Shown here one piece after another: positions 54,660 through 64,000 of a stretch of DNA of 64,000 nucleotides (position 1 is its first letter; each line of letters opens with the position of its first letter). The position numbers and the translations under genes were made by a program. Origin of the DNA: Parapusillimonas granuli (GTDB lineage: Bacteria > Pseudomonadota > Gammaproteobacteria > Burkholderiales > Burkholderiaceae_B); contig NZ_JACCEM010000003.1 of NCBI RefSeq assembly GCF_013416525.1, forward strand, positions 1 through 64,000, read 5' to 3'. The notes beneath the pieces were generated by a model. It was not told the origin of the DNA. It did not search any database and saw only the letters and a list, made by a program, of their open reading frames with translations.

Positions 54660-56009
54660 ATGCCGCATTTATTGATCGTTGACGATGAATCCGACATCCG
54701 CGAGCTCATCGCGGACGTCGCGCTGGAGGCCGGCTATACCGTCGCCCAGGCGAGCGACGTGCGCCAGGCGCGCATCCAGATGGAAAGGCAGAAACCCGAC
54801 GTGGCGCTGGTGGACGTGCAACTGCCCGACGGCGACGGCGTTGCCTTCTGGAAGGAAAGCGGGCCGAGCGATACGCAGGTGGTGTTCATGACCGGCTATT
54901 CCAGCGTGGACAGCGCCATCGAGGCGCTGCGCTGCGGCGCGGTGGACTACCTGCTCAAGCCGCTCAGCCTGCGCCGGTTGCGCGGAATACTGGTCGAACT
55001 CAAGACCATGGCGAGCAGCCCGCCCATGCCCGGCGCGTCGGACTGCTTCGCCAAGATGATAGGCAAATCGAGGGCGATGCAATTGCTCTGCGCCCACATC
55101 GAGAAGGTGGCGCCCACCCAGGCCACGGTGCTGCTGGTCGGCGAAAGCGGCACCGGCAAAGAGCTCGCGGCCGAAGCCATACACCTGGCCAGCCCGCGGC
55201 ACCAGCAGCCTTTCATACCCATCAATTGCGGGGCCATCTCCCCCAATCTCATCGAAAGCGAGCTCTTCGGCCACGAGAAAGGCAGCTTCACGGGGGCGGA
55301 CCGCCAGCACAAGGGCTATTTCGAACGCGCCCGCGGCGGCACGATCTTCCTGGACGAAATCACCGAGATGTCCATGGAACTGCAGGTACGCCTGCTGCGT
55401 GTGCTGGAAACCGGCCGTTTCATGCGTGTCGGCGCCCACGAGGAAATCGAGACCGACGTGCGCGTCGTCGCGGCCACCAACCGCAACCCGGAACAGGCGG
55501 TCGCGGGCGGGGCGCTGCGCGAGGACCTCTATCACCGGTTGAGCGTCTTTCCGCTGGAGCTGCCCCCTTTGCGCGAGCGGGAAGACGACGTGATCCTGCT
55601 GGCCGAGCATTTCCTGCAGAAGCTGAACGACGAGAACAACACCCGCAAGACCTTCGCGCCCGAAGCGGTCAAGGCCATGCGCGAGTATTCCTGGCCGGGG
55701 AACATCCGGGAACTGCGCAATTACGTATATCGTAGTTACATTCTGGCGGACGACGTGATCAAGGGCGATTTCAATTCGTTCGAGCTGGAGGCGCATTCGG
55801 CCGGCTGGGGGTCGGAGATCCTGGTGCCGGTGGGGGTGCCGTTGGCGGAGGCCAACCGGCAGTTGATTCTGGCCACCTTGAAGCAGTGCGGGGGGGTGAA
55901 GAAGACGGCTGCCGAGATGCTGGGCATCAGCCTCAAGACCTTGTACAACCGGCTGGAAGAATACGGGGCGGATACGGATCTGGACGGGTCGTCGAATCCG
56001 CTGCGGTAG
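54660..56009 (+). CDS. NtrC-family response regulator, sigma-54-dependent
   Basis: A 449-residue two-component activator. Receiver (1-120): DDE 8-10, phospho-acceptor Asp52 in ALVDVQLP, Lys100 in YLLKPLSL. AAA+ domain: Walker A GESGTGKE (161-168), loop GSFTGA (208-213), Walker B GGTIFLDEITEM. C-terminal Fis-type HTH with KKTAAEMLGISLKTLYNRLEE (in parts). No histidine kinase gene is adjacent, so its sensor is unlinked. Its HTH is very similar in style to that of the receiverless activator next door, so both may bind related sites. The gene is 72 bp upstream of the glycosyltransferase gene. Confidence 0.95.
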   Translation: MPHLLIVDDESDIRELIADVALEAGYTVAQASDVRQARIQMERQKPDVALVDVQLPDGDGVAFWKESGPSDTQVVFMTGYSSVDSAIEALRCGAVDYLLKPLSLRRLRGILVELKTMASSPPMPGASDCFAKMIGKSRAMQLLCAHIEKVAPTQATVLLVGESGTGKELAAEAIHLASPRHQQPFIPINCGAISPNLIESELFGHEKGSFTGADRQHKGYFERARGGTIFLDEITEMSMELQVRLLRVLETGRFMRVGAHEEIETDVRVVAATNRNPEQAVAGGALREDLYHRLSVFPLELPPLREREDDVILLAEHFLQKLNDENNTRKTFAPEAVKAMREYSWPGNIRELRNYVYRSYILADDVIKGDFNSFELEAHSAGWGSEILVPVGVPLAEANRQLILATLKQCGGVKKTAAEMLGISLKTLYNRLEEYGADTDLDGSSNPLR

Positions 56010-56023
56010 GCTTGCCCAACGAT

Positions 56024-56039
56024 AGGTACGAAGATTGCT
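56024..56039 (+). promoter_or_regulatory. Candidate sigma-54 promoter of the glycosyltransferase gene
   Basis: AGGTACG-AAGA-TTGCT: GG (56025-26) and GC (56037-38) are ten bases apart, with ACG and TTGCT conserved; two consensus bases differ (-26 and -23). Predicted start near 56050, leader about 32 nt to the ATG at 56082. Confidence 0.5.
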
Positions 56040-56081
56040 GGCGCCCTGCCAACTTGCTTTGCAACCTATCCGAGCGTGGGC

Positions 56082-56927
56082 ATGAGTATCTATCTGAACG
56101 AAAAGGCGGAAGCGCGCGTCAGCATCGTCGTGCTGACCTACAACCGCCGGGCGCGGGTCTTGGGGTTGCTGCGCCGGCTCCAGGCGCTGGCCGGCGACTG
56201 GCCCATCATCGTGGTGGACAACGGCTCCATGGACGGCACCGCGGCGGCGGTGGCCGCGGCTTTTCCGTCCGTGCTGCTGATCAGGGCGAAACGGAACCTG
56301 GGCGCCGCGGCGCGCAACATCGGCGCGGCCTACGTCCATACCCCCTATATCGCTTTCTGCGACGACTACATGCAATGGGAGCCCGACGCCCTGGAGCGCG
56401 GCGTCCGGCTGCTCGACGGCGCACCGGACGTCGCGGTGCTCAGTTCCCGCATATGGAAGGACGGCGACCCCGCGGGCGATGAGGACGGCGGGGCGCAACA
56501 CCCGGCCTTCCAGGGCTTTCTCGCGGGCGCATGCATGGTGCGGACGCGCGCGTTCTGCGATGTGGGCGGCTATTGGCCGCCGCTCTTCAACGGCGGGGAA
56601 GAAGTACTGATGGCGCTGGACCTGGTGGAGCGCGGCTGGCGCATCGTGTATGCCGCCGATGTGGTCGCCCGCAGCCTGCCGTCGCGCCGCGAGGAAGCCG
56701 ATGCGCGCAACCGCCTGCTGCTGCGCAATGTGATCTGGGTGGCCTGGATGCGCCTGCCCATGCGGGCGGCGTGGCGCATCACGGCGCAGCAGCTCCGCCG
56801 CGCCTATCGGCGGCGCTGTCTATGCCGCACCGCGCTGGGGGCGATCGCGGGGCTGCCGCGGGTGCTTTCCCACCGCCAGGTGGTGTCGGCCGCGGCTCAG
56901 CAAATGAAGCCGACCCTGGGATTCTGA
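56082..56927 (+). CDS. Family 2 glycosyltransferase
   Basis: A 281-residue GT-A fold transferase, no membrane helices. Motifs: VSIVVLTYNRRARVLGLLRRL, DNGSMDGTAAAV, a DDY variant of the metal-binding DxD (AFCDDYMQWEPDALERG), and GGYWPPLFNGGEEVLMALDLVERG with the acceptor-side Glu. The C-terminal ~70 residues are basic (about a dozen Arg). It could add a sugar to a polysaccharide or protein. An in-frame GTG at 56076 adds two residues. It overlaps by 31 bp the converging proline-rich gene. Confidence 0.9.
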   Translation: MSIYLNEKAEARVSIVVLTYNRRARVLGLLRRLQALAGDWPIIVVDNGSMDGTAAAVAAAFPSVLLIRAKRNLGAAARNIGAAYVHTPYIAFCDDYMQWEPDALERGVRLLDGAPDVAVLSSRIWKDGDPAGDEDGGAQHPAFQGFLAGACMVRTRAFCDVGGYWPPLFNGGEEVLMALDLVERGWRIVYAADVVARSLPSRREEADARNRLLLRNVIWVAWMRLPMRAAWRITAQQLRRAYRRRCLCRTALGAIAGLPRVLSHRQVVSAAAQQMKPTLGF

Positions 56928-57139
56928 ACGTCCCGGTTCACGCGCTTGCCCGGCGGCGGATCCGGAATCCGTATTTCCTCGGGCGTTTCGCGCGGCGGCA
57001 GTTCGATGTCCTCTTCCGGCTCCTCTATGGGCGGTGTTTCGGGCGGTGTTTGTGGAATGCCGTCGGGCGGATCGGGCGGCGTGGGTACGTGAGCGCGCTG
57101 CGATCCCGCCGATATTTGAAAATTCTGCGTGGTGTGCAT
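56897..57139 (-). CDS. Proline/glutamate-rich small protein, 80 aa
   Basis: A low-complexity protein of PPxxPP and EEP units (PPDPPDGIPQTPPETPPIEEP, EDIELPPRETPEEIRIPDPPP in parts) with no hydrophobic segment and one cysteine at the end (FIC). Probably unstructured. The ATG at 57139 has GGAGG 5 nt upstream, and a -24/-12 element lies ~55-68 bp further upstream. I do not recognise a named family, although similar Pro-rich small proteins occur in related bacteria. It is divergent from glgA and overlaps the glycosyltransferase gene end by 31 bp. Confidence 0.7.
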   Translation of the reverse strand: MHTTQNFQISAGSQRAHVPTPPDPPDGIPQTPPETPPIEEPEEDIELPPRETPEEIRIPDPPPGKRVNRDVQNPRVGFIC

Positions 57140-57192
57140 GGGGTCCTCCGGGGCTGGATGGCCGGCCGGCCGGCCGCGCCTTCGGATGCCCG

Positions 57193-57207
57193 GCAAATCG
57201 CGTGCCC
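57193..57207 (-). promoter_or_regulatory. Candidate sigma-54 promoter of the proline-rich gene
   Basis: Minus strand: GGGCACG-CGAT-TTGC. GG and GC are ten bases apart and only the -26 T is changed. Predicted start near 57181, leader about 42 nt to the ATG at 57139. It faces away from the glgA element 30 bp to the right. Confidence 0.6.
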
Positions 57208-57235
57208 GGCATCGAAGGCGGGGCGCGGCGGCGCC

Positions 57236-57251
57236 AGGCACGGCACTTGCT
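57236..57251 (+). promoter_or_regulatory. Candidate sigma-54 promoter of the glgA-glgE-treS operon
   Basis: AGGCACG-GCAC-TTGCT, with GG (57237-38) and GC (57249-50) ten bases apart; only the -26 T is changed. Predicted start near 57262, leader about 76 nt to the glgA GTG at 57338. A 16-bp GGCC-repeat palindrome at 57160-57175 lies upstream. Confidence 0.65.
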
Positions 57252-57337
57252 GCGGGGCTCCCAGGCCATGACGCGGATGGACCGCAACCGCGTTGCGTTC
57301 GGTGTCATGGTGTCCAAAGCCTTGAAGGGAGAAAACT

Positions 57338-58990
57338 GTGGCTCTGAACATACTTGCTGTTTCGTCGGAAGTGTACCCTTTGGCGAAGACCGGGGGGCTG
57401 GGGGATGCGGTGAGCGGCCTGGCGGCGGCCCTGTCATCGGGCGCGGCGCGGGTGACGGTGCTGCTGCCCGCTTATCAAGGCGTTTCCAGCCACGTCGATC
57501 GAATGCGGCGGGTGGCCACATTGACGGATCTGCCGGGCGGCGACGCGGAGCTGTGGGCGGCCCATTGCCCGGAACTGGACTTGCCGGTGCTCCTGCTGAA
57601 GAACGACGCCCTGTATGCGCGCAGCGGCCTGTATCTGAAGCCGGACGGCACCGAATACGAGGACAACGCCGTACGGTTCGCCGCCTTGTCCCAGGCGGCG
57701 GCCAGGATCTGCCAGGGCATATTGGGCCTGCAGCGCCCGCATGTGGTGCATGCGCACGACTGGCATGCGGCGCTGGTGCCCATCTATCTGCGGCAGCGGC
57801 GGGTCGAGGACGTGAAATCCGTGCTGACGCTGCACAACATCGCCTTCCAGGGCGTCTTCCCCATGTCGCTGGCGCCCCGCCTGGGCATCGAAGAGGCCTA
57901 TTGCACGTCCGACGGGCTGGAGCATTGGGGGCAGATGAACTTCCTGAAGGGCGGCATCCGCTATGCCGACCTGATCACCGTGGTCAGCGGCAATTATGCG
58001 CGCGAGATCCTGACGCCCCGCTTCGGCTGCGGCCTGGAGCACATGCTGACGCAAAGGCGGGCCGACCTGATTTCGATACCGAACGGCATCGACACCGTGC
58101 TGTGGAATCCCCGGGCGGACCAGTTCCTGGATGGCGAAGGCTTCGATGCGGAATGCCTGGAGAACAAGCAGCGGTACAAAAAAGCCTTGCAGGAATTCTT
58201 CGGCCTGGCTCCCGTGGCCGGGACGACGCTGATGGCGATGGGCAGCCGCCTGACCACTCAGAAAATGGCCGACGTGGCGATGGCGGCGATTCCCCGCGCG
58301 CTGGACGCCCACCCGGACCTGCAGGTGTGCGTCATGGGGCAGGGCGAAAAGGGCCTGGAGCAAGGCCTGCTGCAAGTCGCCGAGCGCTATCCCGGCCGCT
58401 GCGGCGTGCACGTGGGCTTCGATGAGCCGCAGGCGCATCTGCTCCATGCCGGCGCCGATGTGCTGCTGCACGGCAGCCGCTTCGAGCCCTTCGGCCTGAC
58501 GCCGCTGTACGCCATGCGCTATGGCTCGGTCCCGATAGGATCCAGGGTGGGCGGCATGGCCGACACCATCGTCGACCCGGGCGGCGGCGTATCGACCGCC
58601 GCCATGCGCGCCGCCAACGGCATACTGTTCGACGGCGAGCAGCCGGACGACATGCTGGGAGCGATACACAGGGCCATGGCGCTGCGGCGCACGCCGGACG
58701 TCTGGCGCGCCATCCAGGTGAACGGCATGAAAACCGACTACAGCTGGGAGAAATCCGCGCCGGCCTATCTCAGCGCCTACCAGGCGCTGCGCCCGGACGT
58801 CATGCTGGGCCGCATTCCCGAGCGCCGCAGCGCCGTGGTCGGCGCGCGCGGCTGGAAGCCCGTGTTGCCGGCAGCGCTGCGCAATGCGCCGGTATCCGGA
58901 CCGTCCACGGGCGTGGCCATGGGGCGGTCCGCGCTCAAAGGGCTGGAGGTCGGAGGCGCGATATCCGCCCGTGAACCGTCCGCAGCCTGA
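57338..58990 (+). CDS. glgA: Glycogen synthase
   Basis: Family 5 glycosyltransferase that extends alpha-1,4-glucan from ADP-glucose and, in GlgE-pathway bacteria, can make maltose-1-phosphate-related intermediates with GlgM-type enzymes. 550 residues. The ADP-glucose site KTGGLGDAVSGL is at residues 17-28; HAHDWHAALVPIY, TLHNIAFQG and the C-terminal EPFGLTPLYAMRYGSVPIG with the conserved Glu are clear. A ~50-residue C-terminal tail rich in Ala/Gly/Ser exceeds the usual ~480-490. The start is a GTG with AAGGGAG 7 nt upstream. glgE follows after 2 bp. Confidence 0.94.
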   Translation: MALNILAVSSEVYPLAKTGGLGDAVSGLAAALSSGAARVTVLLPAYQGVSSHVDRMRRVATLTDLPGGDAELWAAHCPELDLPVLLLKNDALYARSGLYLKPDGTEYEDNAVRFAALSQAAARICQGILGLQRPHVVHAHDWHAALVPIYLRQRRVEDVKSVLTLHNIAFQGVFPMSLAPRLGIEEAYCTSDGLEHWGQMNFLKGGIRYADLITVVSGNYAREILTPRFGCGLEHMLTQRRADLISIPNGIDTVLWNPRADQFLDGEGFDAECLENKQRYKKALQEFFGLAPVAGTTLMAMGSRLTTQKMADVAMAAIPRALDAHPDLQVCVMGQGEKGLEQGLLQVAERYPGRCGVHVGFDEPQAHLLHAGADVLLHGSRFEPFGLTPLYAMRYGSVPIGSRVGGMADTIVDPGGGVSTAAMRAANGILFDGEQPDDMLGAIHRAMALRRTPDVWRAIQVNGMKTDYSWEKSAPAYLSAYQALRPDVMLGRIPERRSAVVGARGWKPVLPAALRNAPVSGPSTGVAMGRSALKGLEVGGAISAREPSAA

Positions 58991-58992
58991 TC

Positions 58993-62012
<3,020 letters not shown>

Positions 62013-62016
<4 letters not shown>

Positions 62017-64000
62017 TGGAGACCCAGTGGTACAAGGACGCGGTCATCTACCAATTGCACGTCAAATCCTTCTTTGACGCGAACAACGACGGCCAGGGGG
62101 ATTTCGCCGGCCTGATCCAGAAGCTCGACTACATCGCCGGCCTGGGCGTGAATACGGTCTGGCTGCTGCCGTTCTACCCGTCGCCGCGCCTGGACGACGG
62201 CTACGACATCGCCGAGTACCGCGGCGTGCACGAAGACTACGGCTCGCTGGCGGACGTCCGCAAGTTCATCCGCGCCGCCCACGAGCGCGGCCTGCGCGTG
62301 ATCACCGAACTGGTGGTCAACCATACGTCGGACCAGCATGCCTGGTTCCAGCGCGCACGCCGCGCGCGGCCGGGTTCCGCCGCCCGCAACTTCTACGTCT
62401 GGTCGGACAACGATCAGGCCTATAGCGGCACCCGCATCATTTTCTGCGATACCGAGAAGTCCAACTGGACCTGGGATCCGGTGGCCGGCGCCTACTTCTG
62501 GCATCGCTTCTATTCGCACCAGCCCGACCTGAACTACGACAATCCGCGCGTCCTGAAGGCGGTCATCGGGGTCATGCGGTACTGGCTGGACATGGGCGTG
62601 GACGGCCTGCGCCTGGACGCCGTGCCCTATCTGGTGGAACGCGAGGGCACGAACAACGAGAACCTGCCGGAGACCCATGCCATCCTGAAGCAGATCCGCG
62701 CCGCGCTGGACGCCGACTATCCGGACCGCATGCTGCTGGCCGAGGCGAACCAGTGGCCGGAGGACGCCCAGGAATATTTCGGGAACGGCGACGAATGCCA
62801 CATGTCCTTCCATTTTCCGCTGATGCCGCGCATGTACATGGCGATCGCGCGCGAAGACCGGCTGCCCATCGTGGACATCATGCAGCAGACGCCGGAAATC
62901 CCCCCGGCGTGCCAGTGGGCCATTTTCCTGCGCAACCACGATGAGCTGACGCTGGAAATGGTGTCCAGCAGCGAGCGGGACTATCTATGGGACGTGTACG
63001 CGGCCGACCGGCGCGCGCGCATCAACCTGGGCATACGCAGGCGCCTCGCGCCGCTGCTGGAGCGCGACCGCCGGCGGATCGAATTGATGAACAGCCTGCT
63101 GCTTTCCATGCCGGGAACGCCGGTGCTGTATTACGGGGACGAGATCGGCATGGGGGACAACATCCATCTCGGCGACCGCGACGGCGTGCGCACCCCCATG
63201 CAGTGGAGCCCCGACCGCAACGGCGGGTTTTCCAGGGCGGACGCCGAGCAGCTGTCGCTGCCGGTGCTGATGGGCTCTTTGTATGGCTACGAGGCGGTCA
63301 ACGTCGAGGCCCAGATGCGCGATCCGCATTCGTTGCTGAACTGGACGCGGCGCATGCTGGCCAAGCGCCAGCAAAGCCACGTGTTCGGCCGGGGCAGCTT
63401 GCGCTTCCTGCATCCCGGCAATCGCAAGATCCTGGCCTATGTGCGCGAGTACGAGGGCGCGGTGCTGCTGTGCGTCGCCAATCTCTCCAACGCCTCGCAG
63501 CCCGTGGAGCTGGACCTCGCCGCCATGGCGGGGCGGGTGCCGATCGAAATGCTGGGCGGCACGCCGTTTCCCACCATCGGCACGCTGCCCTATCTGCTGA
63601 CCCTGCCGCCCTACGGATTCTATTGGTTCGAGCTGAGCGAAAACGCCGCGCCGCCGGCCTGGCACGCGAGCGGGCCGCCGCAGATGCCGGAATACATTAC
63701 GCTGGTGCTGCGGCGGCGGGGCGCCTTCCAGCTGATGGAGGGCTCGCGCCGGGCCCTGAGCCGCGACGTATTGCCGCTGTACCTGGAAAGGCAGCGCTGG
63801 TTCGCCGGCCCGCGCCCGCCGGGCGAGATCGGGCTGGCTTATGTCGCGCCGCTCATGGCCGCCGGCGACGGGCGCGGCGTCGAACTCTTTCTGTCGGAAG
63901 TCGAGATCGGCGCCGGCCAGGGCGGCGAGCCGGCGCGCTATTTCCTGCCGCTGGGCCTGCGCTGGGAAGAGGAGGCGTCGGGGCCGGCCGGGCAATACGC
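62013..64000 (+). CDS. treS: Trehalose synthase fused to maltokinase, 5' part
   Basis: Interconverts maltose and trehalose; the fused kinase makes maltose-1-phosphate for GlgE. The window holds the first ~662 residues and the frame is open to the end. The TreS domain (1-545) starts WYKDAVIYQLHVKSFFDANNDGQG (in parts) and has nucleophile Asp202 in GLRLDAVPYL, acid/base Glu244 in LLAEANQWPEDA and Asp310 in RNHDELTLEMV. After about residue 590 the maltokinase N-terminus begins (LPLYLERQRWFAGPRPP). ATG at 62013 or 62016; the first overlaps the glgE stop (ATGA). Confidence 0.95.

Noticed and set aside
62985-63995. 336-aa minus-strand frame at the window end
   Set aside because: It is antisense to treS/maltokinase, whose plus-strand frame has the active-site residues and stays open to the edge.

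Overview
The window is high-GC DNA that looks like a beta-proteobacterium of the Alcaligenaceae (Bordetella/Achromobacter type). The evidence is a Bug/TTT solute-binding protein, several TRAP and ABC uptake systems each next to a LysR regulator, an NtrC/sigma-54 module, a Bordetella-like 5S rRNA end, and dense leftward and rightward operons with 1-4 bp overlaps. It opens with the last ~62 nt of a 5S rRNA and the terminator of an rRNA operon.

Layout. 0.25-5.5 kb: a 55-aa two-helix membrane protein, then a YhiI-RbbA-YhhJ-like HlyD/ABC export operon. 5.4-9.0 kb, leftward: an MCE/Mla-type lipid transport operon (STAS-MlaE, MlaF, MlaD, PqiC-like lipoprotein), then an HdeD-like protein. 10.0-15.3 kb: an aminotransferase, a polar amino-acid ABC transporter and a LysR regulator. 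15.4-22.4 kb, leftward: LysR, a DUF1445 hydro-lyase/D-glutamate-cyclase-like protein, a DctPQM TRAP transporter, DUF2848 and an amidase, probably one catabolic unit. 22.5-29.7 kb: signalling genes (a diguanylate cyclase with a duplicated sensor module, a hexapeptide-like repeat protein, a 7TM histidine kinase divergent from an AraC-type response regulator, a membrane chemoreceptor). 29.8-35.2 kb: DUF2061 and FmdE-like proteins and a FecBCD-type iron ABC transporter with two Fur-box-like sites, then slyX. 35.3-42.6 kb: MFS transporter, aldo/keto reductase, panB, LysR, Bug protein, rmuC, thioesterase. 42.7-50.7 kb: RpiR regulator, TAXI-TRAP transporter, kbl and tdh (threonine breakdown), and a pseudouridine synthase. 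50.7-51.7 kb: asparaginase.

The most interesting part is 51.8-64 kb. It holds rpoN (sigma-54), two sigma-54 activators (one without and one with a receiver domain), a family 2 glycosyltransferase, an 80-aa proline-rich protein, and an alpha-glucan operon glgA-glgE-treS/maltokinase that runs off the window. Reading the intergenic DNA gives four -24/-12 type (GG-N10-GC) elements, each oriented toward a nearby start: rpoN itself, the glycosyltransferase, the proline-rich protein and glgA. I infer a self-contained, autoregulated sigma-54 circuit driving trehalose/maltose-1-phosphate-based alpha-glucan synthesis.

A second unexplained signal is a near-palindromic intergenic repeat (arms TAGGGCCT/AGGCCCTA, core CGTCGACAGG). 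It occurs five times between 28.1 and 39.7 kb, always just after gene ends, and in four cases supplies the TAG stop codon of a flanking gene.
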